This document shows positions 28,401 to 42,589 of a stretch of DNA of 64,000 nucleotides, piece after piece; positions within the stretch are counted from its first letter, which is position 1; each line of letters begins with the position of its first letter. Source of the DNA: Halictus rubicundus (lineage: Eukaryota; Arthropoda; Insecta; Hymenoptera; Halictidae). The notes under the pieces were generated by a model that was not told where the DNA came from, did no database searches, and worked only from the letters and a program-made list of their open reading frames with translations. Location: assembly GCF_050948215.1 (NCBI RefSeq), contig NW_027488877.1, positions 124,001 through 188,000 of the forward strand, in the 5' to 3' direction. The position numbers were made by a program, and so were the translations under genes.

Positions 28401-31400
28401 TCGTCTATCCTATCCTATCCTCTATCCTATTCTATCTTCTATCCTATCCTATCCTCTATCCTATCAAATCCTATCCTCTATCCTATCCTATCCTCTGTCC
28501 TATCCTATCCTCTATCCTATCCTATCGTTTATCCTATCCTATCGTTTATCCTATCCTCTATCCTATACTATACTATATCCTATCCTATCCTCTACCCTAT
28601 CCTATCCTCTATCCTATACAATACTCTATCCTATCCTATCCTCTAACCTATCCTATCCTCTATCCTATCCTATCCACTATCCTATCCTATCCTCTATAAT
28701 ATCCTATCCTCTATCCTATCCTATCCTATATCCTATCCTATCCTCTATCCTATCCTATCCTCTAACCTATCCTATCCTCTATCCTATCCTATCCACTATC
28801 CTATCCTATCCTCTATCCTATCCTATCCTCTATCCTATCCTATCCTATATCCTATCCTATCCTCTATCCTATCAAATCCCCTAAACTATCCTCTGTCCTA
28901 TCCTATCCTCTATCCTAACCTATCCTCTTTCCTATCCAATCCTCTATCCTATCCTATCCTCTATCCTATCCTATCCTCTAGCCTATACAATCCTCTATCC
29001 TACCCTATCCTCTATCCTATCCTATCCTCTATTCTATCCTATCCTCTATCATATCCTATCCTCTATCCTATCCTATCCTCTATCCTAACCTATCCTTTAT
29101 CCTATCCTATCCTCTGTCGTATCCTATCCTCTATCCTTTCCTATCGTTTATCCTATCCTCTATCCTATCGTATACTCTATCCTATCCTATCCTCTATCCT
29201 ATGCTATCCTATATCCCATCCCATCTTCTATCTTATCCTATCCTCTATCCTATCAAATCCCCTATCCTATCCTCTGTCCTATCCTATCCTCTATCCTACC
29301 CTATCCTCTATCCTATCCTATCCTCTATCCTATCCTATCCTCTATCCTATCCTATCCTCTATCGTATCCTATCGTTTATCCTATCCTCTATCCTATCCTA
29401 TCCTCTATCCTATCCTATCCTCTATCCTATTCTCTATCCTACCCTATCCTCTATCCTATCCTATCCTCTATCCTATCCTATCCTCTATCCTATCCTATCC
29501 TCTATCCTATCCTATCCTATATCCTATCCTATACTCTATCCTATCCTATCCACTATCCTATCCTATCCTCTATTATATGCTATCCTCTATCCTATCCTAT
29601 CCTCTATCCTATCCTATCCTCTGTCCTATCCTATCCTCTATCCTATCCTATCCTCTATCCTATCCTATCCTCTATCCTATCCTATCCTCTATTCTATCCT
29701 ATCCTCTATCCTATCCTATCCTCTATCCTATCCTATCCTCTATCCTATCCTATCCTCTATCCTATAATATCATATATCCGTTCCTATTCTCTATCCTATC
29801 CTATCCTCTATCCTATCCTATCCTCTATCCTATCCTATCCTCTATCCTATCCTATCCTCTGTCCTATCCTATCCTCTATCCTATCCTATCCTCTATCCTA
29901 TCCTATCCTCTATCCTATCCTATCCTATCCTCTATCCTATCCTAACCTATCCTCTATCCTATCCTGTCCTATCCTCCATCCTATCCTATCCTCTGTCCTA
30001 TCGTTTATCCTATCCTATCCTGTCCTATCCCCTATCCTATCCTATCCTCTGTCCTATCGTTTATCCTATCCTATCGTTTATCCTATCCTCTATCCTATAC
30101 TATACTCTATCCTATCCTATCCTCTACCCTATCCTATCCTCTATCCTATACAATACGCTATCCTATCCTATCCTCTATCCTATCCTCTATAATATCCTAT
30201 CCTCTATCCTATCCTATCCTCTATCCTATCCTATTCTATATCCTATCCTATCTTCTATCCTATCCTATCCTCTATCCTATCAAATCCCCTAAACTATCCT
30301 CTGTCCTATCCTATCCTCTATCCTATCCTATCCTCTATCCTATAATATCATATATCCGTTCCTATTCTCTATCCTATCCTATCCTCTATCCTATCCAATC
30401 CTCTATCCTATCCTATCCTCTATCCTATCCTATCCTCTAGCCTATACAATCCTCTATCCTACCCTATCCTCTATCCTATCCTATCCTCTATTCTATCCTA
30501 TCCTCTATCATATCCTATCCTCTATCCTATCCTATCCTCTATCCTAACCTATCCTTTATCCTATCCTATCCTCTGTCGTATCCTATCCTCTATCCTTTCC
30601 TATCGTTTATCCTATCCTCTATCCTATCGTATACTCTATCCTATCCTATCCTCTATCCTATGCTATCCTATATCCCATCCTATCTTCTATCCTATCCTAT
30701 CCTCTATCCTATCAAATCCCCTATCCTATCCTCTGTCCTATCCTATCCTCTATCCTACCCTATCCTCTATCCTATCCTATCCTCTATCCTATCCTATCCT
30801 CTATCCTATCCTATCCTCTATCCTATCCTATCCTCTATCCTATACAATCCTCTATCCTATCCTATCCTCTATCCTATCCTATCCTCTATCCTATTCTCTA
30901 TCCTATCCTATCCTCTATCCTATCCTATCCTCTATCCTATGCTATCCTCTATCCTATCCTATCCTCTATCCTATCCTATCCTCTGTCCTATCCTATCCTC
31001 TATCCTATCCTATCCTCTATCCTATCCTCTATCCTATCCTATCCTCTATCCTATCCTGTCCTCTATCCTATCCTATCCTCTATCCTATCCTATCCTATAT
31101 CCTATCCTATACTCTATCCTATCCTATCCTCTATCCTATCCTATCCTCTATCCTATGCTATCCTCTATCCTATCCTATCCTCTATCCTATCCTATCCTCT
31201 GTCCTATCCTATCCTCTATCCTATCCTATCCTCTATCCTATCCTCTATCCTATGCTATCCTCTATCCTATCCTATCCTCTATCCTATCCTATCCTCTGTC
31301 CTATCCTATCCTCTATCCTATCCTATCCTCTATCCTATCCTCTATCCAATCCTCTATCCTATCCTCTATACTATCAAATCCCCTATCCTATCCTCTGTCC

Positions 31401-32999
31401 TATCCTATCCTCTATCCTATCCTATCCTCTATCCTATCCTATCCTCTATCCTATCCTATCCTCTATCCTCTCCTATCCTCTATCCTATCCTATCCTCTAT
31501 CCTATCCTATCCTCTATCCTATCCTATCCTCTATCCTATCCTCTATCCTATCCTCTATCCTATCCTATCCTCTGTCCTATCCTATCCTCTTTCCTATCCT
31601 ATCCTCTATCCTATCCTATCCTCTATCCTATCCTCTATCATGTCGTATCCTCTATCCTACCCTATCCTCTATCCTATCTGATCCTCTATCCTATCCTATC
31701 CTCTATCCTATCAAATCCCTTATCCTATGCTCTATCCTATCCTACCCTCTATAATACTGTATACTCTATCGTATCCTATCCTCTATCCTATAATATCATC
31801 TATCCGTTCCTATTCTCTATCCTATCCTCTATCCTATCCTATCCTCTATCCTATCCTATCCTCTATCCTATCCTATCCTCTATCCTATCCTATCCTCTAT
31901 CCTATCCTATCCTCTATCCTATCCTATCCTCTATCCTATCCTATCCTCTATCCTATCCTATCCTCTATCCTATCCTATCCTCTATCCTATCCTATCCTCT
32001 ATCCTATCCTATCCTCTATCCTATAATATCATATATCCGTTCCTATTCTCTATCCTATCCTATCCTCTATCCTATCCAATCCTCTATCCTATCCTATCCT
32101 CTATCCTATCCTATCCTCTAGCCTATACAATCCTCTATCCTACCCTATCCTCTATCCTATCCTACCCTCTATTCTATCCTATCCTCTATCATATGCTATC
32201 CTCTATCCTATCCTATCCTCTATCCTAACCTATCCTTTATCCTATCCTATCCTCTGTCGTATCCTATCCTCTATCCTTTCCTATCGTTTATCCTATCCTC
32301 TATCCTATCGTATACTCTATCCTATCCTATCCTCTATCCTATGCTATCCTATATCCCATCCTATCTTCTATCCTATCCTATCCTCTATCCTATCAAATCC
32401 CCTATCCTATCCTCTGTCCTATCCTATCCTCTATCCTACCCTATCCTCTATCCTATCCTATCCTCTATCCTATCCTATCCTCTATCCTATCCTATCCTCT
32501 ATCCTACCCTATCCTCTATCCTATCCTATCCTCTATCCTATCCTATCCTCTATCCTATCCTATCCTCTATCCTATACAATCCTCTATCCTATCCTATCCT
32601 CTATCCTATCCTATCCTCTATCCTATCCTATCCTCTATCCTATCCTATCCTCTATCCCATCCTATCCTCTATCCGATCCTATCCTCTATCCTATCCTATC
32701 CTATATCCTATCCTATCCTCTATCCTATCCTATCCTCTATCCTATCCTATCCTATCCTCTATCCTATCCTACCCTCTATCCTATCCTATCCTCTATCCTA
32801 TCCTATCCTCTATCCTATCCTATCGTTTATCCTATCCTCTATCCTATCCTATCCTCTATCCTATCCTATCCTCTATCCTATTCTCTATCCTATCCTATCC
32901 TCTATCCTATCCTATCCTCTATCCTATCCTATCCTCTATCCTATCCTATCCTCTATCCTATCCTATCCTCTATCCTATCCTATCCTCTATCCTATCCTA

Positions 33000-34745
33000 T
33001 CCTATATCCTATCCTATACTCTATCCTATCCTATCCTCTATCCTATCCTATCCTCTATCCTATGCTATCCTCTATCCTATCCTATCCTCTATCCTATCCT
33101 ATCCTCTGTCCTATCCTATCCTCTATCCTATCCTATCCTCTATCCTATCCTCTATCCTATGCTATCCTCTATCCTATCCTATCCTCTATCCTATCCTATC
33201 CTCTGTCCTATCCTATCCTCTATCCTATCCTATCCTCTATCCTATCCTCTATCCAATCCTCTATCCTATCCTCTATACTATCAAATCCCCTATCCTATCG
33301 TCTGTCCTATCCTATCCTCTATCCTATCCTATCCTCTATCCTGTCCTATCCTCTATCCTATCCTATCGTTTATCCTACCCTCTATCCTATCCTATCCTCT
33401 ATCCTATCCTATCCTCTATCCTATTCTCTATCCTATCCTATCCTCTATCCTATCCTATCCTCTATCCTATCCTATCCTCTATCCTATCCTATCCTCTATC
33501 CTATCCTATCCTATATCCTATCCTATACTCTATCCTATCCTATCCTCTATCCTATCCTATCCTCTATCCTATGCTATCCTCTATCCTATCCTATCCTCTA
33601 TCCTATCCTATCCTCTATCCTATCCTATCCTCTATCCTATCCTATCCTCTATCCTATCCTATCCTCTATCCTATCCTATCCTCTATCCTATCCTATCCTC
33701 TATCCTATCCTATCCTCTATCCTCTATCCTATCCTATCCGCTATCCTATAATATCATATATCCGTTCCTATTCTCTATCCTATCCTATCCTCTATCCTAT
33801 CCTATCCTCTATCCTATCCTATCCTCTATCATATCCTATCCTCTGTCCTATCCTATCCTCTATCCTATCCTATCCTCTATCCTAACCTATCCTCTATCCT
33901 ATCCTATCCTACCCTCTATCCTATCCTGTCCTATCCTCTATCCTATCCTATCCTATCCTCTGTCCTATCGTTTATCCTATCCTATCGTTTATCCTATCCT
34001 CTATCCTATACTATACTCTATCCTATCCTATCCTCTACCCTATCCTATCCTCTATCCTATAGAATACGCTATCCTATCCTATCCTCTATCCTATCAAATC
34101 CCCTAAACTATCCTCTGTCCTATCCTATCCTCTATCCTATCCTCTATCCTCTATCCTATCCTATCCTCTATCCTATCCTATCCTCTATCCTATAATATCA
34201 TATATCCGTTCCTATTCTCTATCCTATCCTATCCTCTATCCTATCCAATCATCTATCCTATCCTATCCTCTATCCTATCCTATCCTCTAGCCTATACAAT
34301 CCTCTATCCTACCCTATCCTCTATCCTATCCTATCCTCTATTCTATCCTATCCTCTATCATATCCTATCCTCTATCCTATCCTATCCTCTATCCTAACCT
34401 ATCCTTTATCCTATCCTATCCTCTGTCGTATCCTATCCTCTATCCTTTCCTATCGTTTATCCTATCCTCTATCCTATCGTATACTCTATCCTATCCTATC
34501 CTCTATCCTATGCTATCCTATATCCCATCCTATCTTCTATCCTATCCTATCCTCTATCCTATCAAATCCCCTATCCTATCCTCTGTCCTATCCTATCCTC
34601 TATCCTACCCTATCCTCTATCCTATCCTATCCTCTATCCTATCCTATCCTCTATCCTATCCTATCCTCTATCCTATCCTATCCTCTATCCTATCCTATCC
34701 TCTATCCTATCCTATCCTCTATCCTATCCTATCCTCTATCCTATC
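33000..34745 (+). repeat. 1,783-bp tandem duplication, left copy
   Basis: Landmarks here recur at a constant offset of 1,783 bp in the right copy. TATGCTATCC is at 33,062 and 34,845, CCGCTATCC at 33,738 and 35,521, AGAATACGC at 34,061 and 35,844, and the TATGCTATCCTATATCC unit at 34,510 and 36,293. The constant offset over about 1.7 kb means few or no indels since duplication. The edges are approximate because the flanks are plain 17-bp units. Confidence 0.85.
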
Positions 34746-34782
34746 CTATCCTCTATCCTATCCTATCCTCTATCCTATCCTA

Positions 34783-36530
34783 TCCTATATCCTATCCTAT
34801 ACTCTATCCTATCCTATCCTCTATCCTATCCTATCCTCTATCCTATGCTATCCTCTATCCTATCCTATCCTCTATCCTATCCTATCCTCTGTCCTATCCT
34901 ATCCTCTATCCTATCCTATCCTCTATCCTATCCTCTATCCTATGCTATCCTCTATCCTATCCTATCCTCTATCCTATCCTATCCTCTGTCCTATCCTATC
35001 CTCTATCCTATCCTATCCTCTATCCTATCCTCTATCCAATCCTCTATCCTATCCTCTATACTATCAAATCCCCTATCCTATCGTCTGTCCTATCCTATCC
35101 TCTATCCTATCCTATCCTCTATCCTGTCCTATCCTCTATCCTATCCTATCGTTTATCCTACCCTCTATCCTATCCTATCCTCTATCCTATCCTATCCTCT
35201 ATCCTATTCTCTATCCTATCCTATCCTCTATCCTATCCTATCCTCTATCCTATCCTATCCTCTATCCTATCCTATCCTCTATCCTATCCTATCCTATATC
35301 CTATCCTATACTCTATCCTATCCTATCCTCTATCCTATCCTATCCTCTATCCTATGCTATCCTCTATCCTATCCTATCCTCTATCCTATCCTATCCTCTA
35401 TCCTATCCTATCCTCTATCCTATCCTATCCTCTATCCTATCCTATCCTCTATCCTATCCTATCCTCTATCCTATCCTATCCTCTATCCTATCCTATCCTC
35501 TATCCTCTATCCTATCCTATCCGCTATCCTATAATATCATATATCCGTTCCTATTCTCTATCCTATCCTATCCTCTATCCTATCCTATCCTCTATCCTAT
35601 CCTATCCTCTATCATATCCTATCCTCTGTCCTATCCTATCCTCTATCCTATCCTATCCTCTATCCTAACCTATCCTCTATCCTATCCTATCCTACCCTCT
35701 ATCCTATCCTGTCCTATCCTCTATCCTATCCTATCCTATCCTCTGTCCTATCGTTTATCCTATCCTATCGTTTATCCTATCCTCTATCCTATACTATACT
35801 CTATCCTATCCTATCCTCTACCCTATCCTATCCTCTATCCTATAGAATACGCTATCCTATCCTATCCTCTATCCTATCAAATCCCCTAAACTATCCTCTG
35901 TCCTATCCTATCCTCTATCCTATCCTCTATCCTCTATCCTATCCTATCCTCTATCCTATCCTATCCTCTATCCTATAATATCATATATCCGTTCCTATTC
36001 TCTATCCTATCCTATCCTCTATCCTATCCAATCATCTATCCTATCCTATCCTCTATCCTATCCTATCCTCTAGCCTATACAATCCTCTATCCTACCCTAT
36101 CCTCTATCCTATCCTATCCTCTATTCTATCCTATCCTCTATCATATCCTATCCTCTATCCTATCCTATCCTCTATCCTAACCTATCCTTTATCCTATCCT
36201 ATCCTCTGTCGTATCCTATCCTCTATCCTTTCCTATCGTTTATCCTATCCTCTATCCTATCGTATACTCTATCCTATCCTATCCTCTATCCTATGCTATC
36301 CTATATCCCATCCTATCTTCTATCCTATCCTATCCTCTATCCTATCAAATCCCCTATCCTATCCTCTGTCCTATCCTATCCTCTATCCTACCCTATCCTC
36401 TATCCTATCCTATCCTCTATCCTATCCTATCCTCTATCCTATCCTATCCTCTATCCTATCCTATCCTCTATCCTATCCTATCCTCTATCCTATCCTATCC
36501 TCTATCCTATCCTATCCTCTATCCTATACA
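34783..36530 (+). repeat. 1,783-bp tandem duplication, right copy
   Basis: Second copy of the preceding block at an offset of 1,783 bp, in the same orientation and directly adjacent. Private variants such as AGAATACGC and CCGCTATCC are shared only by this pair. Correspondence is lost near 36,530, where a TACAATCC unit appears with no counterpart at 34,747. Confidence 0.85.
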
Positions 36531-37359
36531 ATCCTCTATCCTATCCTATCCTCTATCCTATCCTATCCTCTATCCTATCCTATCCTCTATCCTATCCTAT
36601 CCTCTATCCCATCCTATCCTCTATCCTATCCTATCCTCTATCCTATCCTATCCTCTATCCTATCCTATCCTATATCCTATCCTATACTCTATCCTATCCT
36701 ATCCTCTATCCTATCCTATCCTCTATCCTATGCTATCCTCTATCCTATCCTATCCTCTATCCTATCCTATCCTCTGTCCTATCCTATCCTCTATCCTATC
36801 CTATCCTCTATCCTATCCTCTATCCTATGCTATCCTCTATCCTATCCTATCCTCTATCCTATCCTATCCTCTGTCCTATCCTATCCTCTATCCTATCCTA
36901 TCCTCTATCCTATCCTCTATCCAATCCTCTATCCTATCTTCTATACTATCAAATCCCCTATCCTATCCTCTGTCCTATCCTATCCTCTATCCTATCCTAT
37001 CCTCTATCCTATCCTATCCTCTATCCTATCCTATCCTCTATCCTATCCTATCCTCTATCCTATCCTATCCTTTATCCTATCCTATCCTCTTTCCTATCCT
37101 CTATCCTATCCTATCCTCTGTCCTATCCTATCCTATCCTATCCTCTATCCTATCCTATCCTCTATCCTATCCTGTCCTATCCTCTATCCTATCCTATCCT
37201 CTGTCCTATCGTTTATCCTATCCTATCGTTTATCCTATCCTCTATCCTATACTATACTCTATCCTATCCTATCCTCTACCCTATCCTATCCTCTATCCTA
37301 TACAATACGCTATCCTATCCTATCCTCCATCCTATCCTCTATCCTATCCTATCCTCTAT

Positions 37360-39850
37360 CCTATCCTATCCTCTATCCTATCCTATCCTGTATCCTATCC
37401 TATCCTATATCCTATCCTATCTTCTATCCTATCCTATCCTCTATCCTATCAAATCCCCTAAACTATACTCTGTCCTATCCTATCCTCTATCCTATCCTCT
37501 ATCCTCTATCCTATCCTATCCTCTATCCTATCCTATCATCTATCCTCTATCCTATCCTATCCTCTATCCTATAATATCATATATCCGTTCCTATTCTCTA
37601 TCCTATCCTATCCTCTATCCTATCCTATCCTCTATCCTATCCTATCCTCTATCCTATCCTATCCTCTGTCCTATCCTATCCTCTATCCTATCCTATCCTC
37701 TATCCTATCCTCTATCATGTCGTATCCTCTATCCTACCCTATCCTCTATCCTATCTGATCCTCTATCCTATCCTATCCTCTATCCTATACAATACGCTAT
37801 CCTATCCTATCCTCTATCCTATCCTCTATCCTATCCTATCCTCTATCCTATCCTATCCTCTATCCTATCCTATCCTCTATCCTATCCTATCCACTATCCT
37901 ATCCTATCCTCTATCCTATCCTATCCTCTATCCTACCCTATCCTCTATCCTATCCTATCCTATATCCTATCCTATCTTCCATCCTATGCTATCCTCTATC
38001 CTATCAAATCCCCTAAACTATCCTCTGTCCTATCCTATCCTCTATCCTACCCTATCCTCTATCCTATCCTATCCTCTATCCTATCCTATCCTCTATCCTA
38101 TACAATCCTCTATCCTATCCTATCCTCTATCCTATCCTATCCTCTATTCTATCCTATCCTCTATCCTATCCTATCCTCTATCCTATCCTATCCACTATCC
38201 TATCCACTATCCTATCCTATCCTCTATCCTATCCTATCCTCTATCCTATCCTATCCTCTATCCTAACCTATCCTTTATCCTATCCTATCCTCTGTCGTAT
38301 CCTATCCTCTATCCTTTCCTATCGTTTATCCTATCCTCTATCCTATCCTATCCTCTATCATATGCTATCCTATATCCTATCCTATCTTCTATCCTATGCT
38401 ATCCTCTTTCCTATCAAATCCCCTATCCTATCCTCTGTCCTATCCTATCCTCTATCCTACCCTATCCTCTATCCTATCCTATCCTCTATCCTATCCTATC
38501 CTCTATCCTATCCTATCCTCTATCCTATCCTATCCTCTATCCTATAATATCCTCTATCCTATCCTATCCTCTATCCTATCCTATCCTCTATCCTATCCTA
38601 TCCTATATCCTACCCTATCCTCTATCCTATCCTATCCTCTATCCTATCCTATCCTCTATTCTATCCTCTGTCCTATCCTATCCTCTATCCTACCCTATCC
38701 TCTATCCTATCCTATCCTCTATCCTATCCTATCCTCTATCCTATCCTATCCTCTATCCTATCCTATGCTCTATCCTATCCTATCCTCTATCCTATCCTAT
38801 CCTATATCCTATCCTATCCTATCCTATCCTCTATCCTATCCTATCCTCTATCCTATCCTATCATCTATCCTCAATCCTATCCTTTCCTCTATCCTATCCA
38901 ATCCTCTATCCTATCCTATCCTATCCTCTATCCTATCCTCTATACTATCAAATCCCCTATCCTATCCTCTGTCCTACCCTATCCTCTGTCCTATCCTATC
39001 CTCTATCCTATCCTATCCTCTATCCTATCCTATCCTCTATCCTATCCTATCCTCTATCCTATCCTATCCTCTATCCTATCCTATCCTCTATCCTATCCTA
39101 TCCTCTATCCTATCCTATTCTCTATCCTATCCTATCTTCTATCCTATCCTACCAAATCCCCTATCCTATTCTCTATCCTATGATATCCTGTATCGTATCC
39201 AATCCTCTATCCTATCCTATTATCTATCCTCAATCCTATCCTTTCCTCTATCCTATCCAATCCTCTATCCTATCCTATCCTCTATCCTATCCTATCGTCT
39301 ATCCTATCTTCTATCCTATCCTATCCTCTATCCTATCAAATCCCCTATCCTATCCTCTATCCTATCCTATCCTCTGTCCTATCCTATCCTCTATCCTATC
39401 CTATCCTCTATCCTATCCTATCCTCTATCCTATCCTATCCTCTATCCTATACAATCCTCTATCCTATCCTATCCTCTATCCTATCCTATCCTATCCTCTA
39501 TCCTATCCTATCCTGTATCCTATCGTATCCTCTATCCTCTATCCTATCCTATCCTCTATCCTATCCTATCCTCTATCCTATCCTATCCTCTATCCTATCC
39601 TATCCTCTATCCTATCCTATCCTCTATCCTATCCTATCCTCTATCCTATCCTATCCTCTATCCTATCCTATCCTCTATCCTATCCTATCCTCTATCCTAT
39701 CCTATCCTCTACCTTATCCTATCCTCTATCCTATACAATCCTCTATCCTATCCTATCCTCTATCCTATCCTATCCTATCCTATCCTGTATCCTATCGTAT
39801 CCTCTATCCTCTATCCTATCCTATCCTCTATCCTATCCTATCCTCTATCC
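37360..39850 (+). repeat. Domain V large block, copy X
   Basis: A segment of about 2.5 kb that matches 42,590-45,100. The TGTATCC unit at 37,389 pairs with 42,621, the TATGCTATCC units at 38,362 and 38,396 pair with 43,594 and 43,628, all at an offset of 5,232. Near 39,781 the offset has grown to 5,249, one extra 17-bp unit in the downstream copy. The copies diverge after about 39,850. Confidence 0.8.
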
Positions 39851-41165
39851 TATCCTATCGTCTATCCTATCTTCTATCCTATCCTATGCTCTATCCTATC
39901 AAATCCCCTATCCTATCCTCTATCCTATCCTATCCTCTGTCCTATCCTATCCTCTATCCTATCCTATCCTCTATCCTATCCTATCCTCTATCCTATCCTA
40001 TCCTCTAACCTATCCTATCCTCTATCCTATCCTATCCTCTATCCTATCTTATCTTCTATCTTATCCTATCACCTATCCTATCCTATCCTCTATCCTATCT
40101 TATCTTCTATCTTACCCTATCACCTATCCCATCAAATCCCCTATCCTATTCTCTATCCTATCCTATCCTGTATCCTATCCAATCCTCTATCCTATCCTAT
40201 CATCTATCCTCAATCCTATCCTTTCCTCCATCCTATCCTATCCTCTATCCTATCCTATCCTGTATCCTATCCAATCCTCTATCCTATCCTATCATCTATC
40301 CTCAATCCTATCCTTTCCTCCATCCTATCCTATCCTCTATCCTATCCTATCCTCTATCCTATCCTATCCTCTATCCTATGCTATCCTCTATCCTATCCTA
40401 TCCTCTATCCTATCCTATCCTCTATCCTATCCTATCCTCTTTCCTATCCTCTATCCTATCCTATCCTCTGTCCTATCCTATCCTCTATCCTATCCTATCC
40501 TCTATCCTATCCTCTATCATGTCGTATCCTCTATCCTACCCTATCCTCTATCCTATCTGATCCTCTATCCTATCCTATCCTCTATCCTATCAAATCCCTT
40601 ATCCTATGCTCTATCCTATCCTACCCTCTATAATACCGTATACTCTATCGTATCCTATCCTCTATCCTATAATATCATCTATCCGTTCCTATTCTCTATC
40701 CTATCCTCTATCCTATCCTATCCTCTATCCTATCCTATCCTCTATCCTATCCTATCCTCTATCCTATCCTATCCTCTATCCTCTATCCAATCCTATCCTC
40801 TATCCTATAATATCATATATCCGTTCCTATTCTCTATCCTATCCTATCCTCTATCCTATCCTATCCTCTATCCTATCCTATCCTCTATCCTATCCTATCC
40901 TCTGTCCTATCCTATCCTCTATCCTATCCTATCCTCTATCCTATCCTATCCTATCCTATCCTCTATCCTATCCTATCCTCTATCCTATCCTGTCCTATCC
41001 TCTATCCTATCCTATCATCTGTCCTATCGTTTATCCTATCCTATCGTTTATCCTATCCTCTATCCTATACTATACTCTATCCTATCCTATCCTCTACCCT
41101 ATCCTATCCTCTATCCTATACAATACGCTATCCTATCCTATCCTCCATCCTATCCTCTATAGTAT
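39750..41165 (+). repeat. 1,414-bp tandem duplication, left copy
   Basis: Pairs with the adjacent 41,166-42,580 block at a constant offset of 1,414. TATCCTGTAT is at 39,781 and 41,195, TATGCTATCC at 40,378 and 41,792, and the ATGCTC of the ACCGTATAC cassette at 40,606 and 42,020. Near its end is a CTATAGTATCC junction at 41,158, repeated at 42,572. A few private differences exist, for example TACCCTATCACC near 40,115 against TATCCTATCACC in the right copy. Confidence 0.85.
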
Positions 41166-42580
41166 CCTATCCTCTATCCTATCCTATCCTATCCTATCCT
41201 GTATCCTATCGTATCCTCTATCCTCTATCCTATCCTATCCTCTATCCTATCCTATCCTCTATCCTATCCTATCGTCTATCCTATCTTCTATCCTATCCTA
41301 TGCTCTATCCTATCAAATCCCCTATCCTATCCTCTATCCTATCCTATCCTCTGTCCTATCCTATCCTCTATCCTATCCTATCCTCTATCCTATCCTATCC
41401 TCTATCCTATCCTATCCTCTAACCTATCCTATCCTCTATCCTATCCTATCCTCTATCCTATCTTATCTTCTATCTTATCCTATCACCTATCCTATCCTAT
41501 CCTCTATCCTATCTTATCTTCTATCTTATCCTATCACCTATCCTATCAAATCCCCTATCCTATTCTCTATCCTATCCTATCCTGTATCCTATCCAATCCT
41601 CTATCCTATCCTATCATCTATCCTCAATCCTATCCTTTCCTCCATCCTATCCTATCCTCTATCCTATCCTATCCTGTATCCTATCCAATCCTCTATCCTA
41701 TCCTATCATCTATCCTCAATCCTATCCTTTCCTCCATCCTATCCTATCCTCTATCCTATCCTATCCTCTATCCTATCCTATCCTCTATCCTATGCTATCC
41801 TCTATCCTATCCTATCCTCTATCCTATCCTATCCTCTATCCTATCCTATCCTCTTTCCTATCCTCTATCCTATCCTATCCTCTGTCCTATCCTATCCTCT
41901 ATCCTATCCTATCCTCTATCCTATCCTCTATCATGTCGTATCCTCTATCCTACCCTATCCTCTATCCTATCTGATCCTCTATCCTATCCTATCCTCTATC
42001 CTATCAAATCCCTTATCCTATGCTCTATCCTATCCTACCCTCTATAATACCGTATACTCTATCGTATCCTATCCTCTATCCTATAATATCATCTATCCGT
42101 TCCTATTCTCTATCCTATCCTCTATCCTATCCTATCCTCTATCCTATCCTATCCTCTATCCTATCCTATCCTCTATCCTATCCTATCCTCTATCCTCTAT
42201 CCAATCCTATCCTCTATCCTGTAATATCATATATCCGTTCCTATTCTCTATCCTATCCTATCCTCTATCCTATCCTATCCTCTATCCTATCCTATCCTCT
42301 ATCCTATCCTATCCTCTGTCCTATCCTATCCTCTATCCTATCCTATCCTCTATCCTATCCTATCCTATCCTATCCTCTATCCTATCCTATCCTCTATCCT
42401 ATCCTGTCCTATCCTCTATCCTATCCTATCATCTGTCCTATCGTTTATCCTATCCTATCGTTTATCCTATCCTCTATCCTATACTATACTCTATCCTATC
42501 CTATCCTCTACCCTATCCTATCCTCTATCCTATACAATACGCTATCCTATCCTATCCTCCATCCTATCCTCTATAGTATC
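41166..42580 (+). repeat. 1,414-bp tandem duplication, right copy
   Basis: Right-hand copy at an offset of 1,414 from the left block. It reads GTAATATCAT near 42,221 where the left copy reads ATAATATCAT. The same CTATAGTATCC junction ends both copies. The block is followed directly by the second copy of the 2.5-kb domain V segment. Confidence 0.85.
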
Positions 42581-42589
42581 CTATCCTCT

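Larger units (their letters stand above)
23451..37320 (+). repeat. Array domain IV (CGTTTATCC / TATGCTATCC variant family)
   Basis: A new set of landmarks dominates: paired CGTTTATCC units, ATACTATACTC, TACAATAC, CTAGCCTATACAATCC and TATGCTATCCTATATCC. The last recurs with its ATG at 26,895, 29,201, 30,660, 32,341, 34,510 and 36,293, giving steps of 2,306, 1,459, 1,681, 2,169 and 1,783 bp. This is a higher-order repeat with large length variation. Some domain I landmarks (ACCGTATAC near 28,210 and, as ACTGTATAC, near 31,755) are interspersed. No gene is present. Confidence 0.88.
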
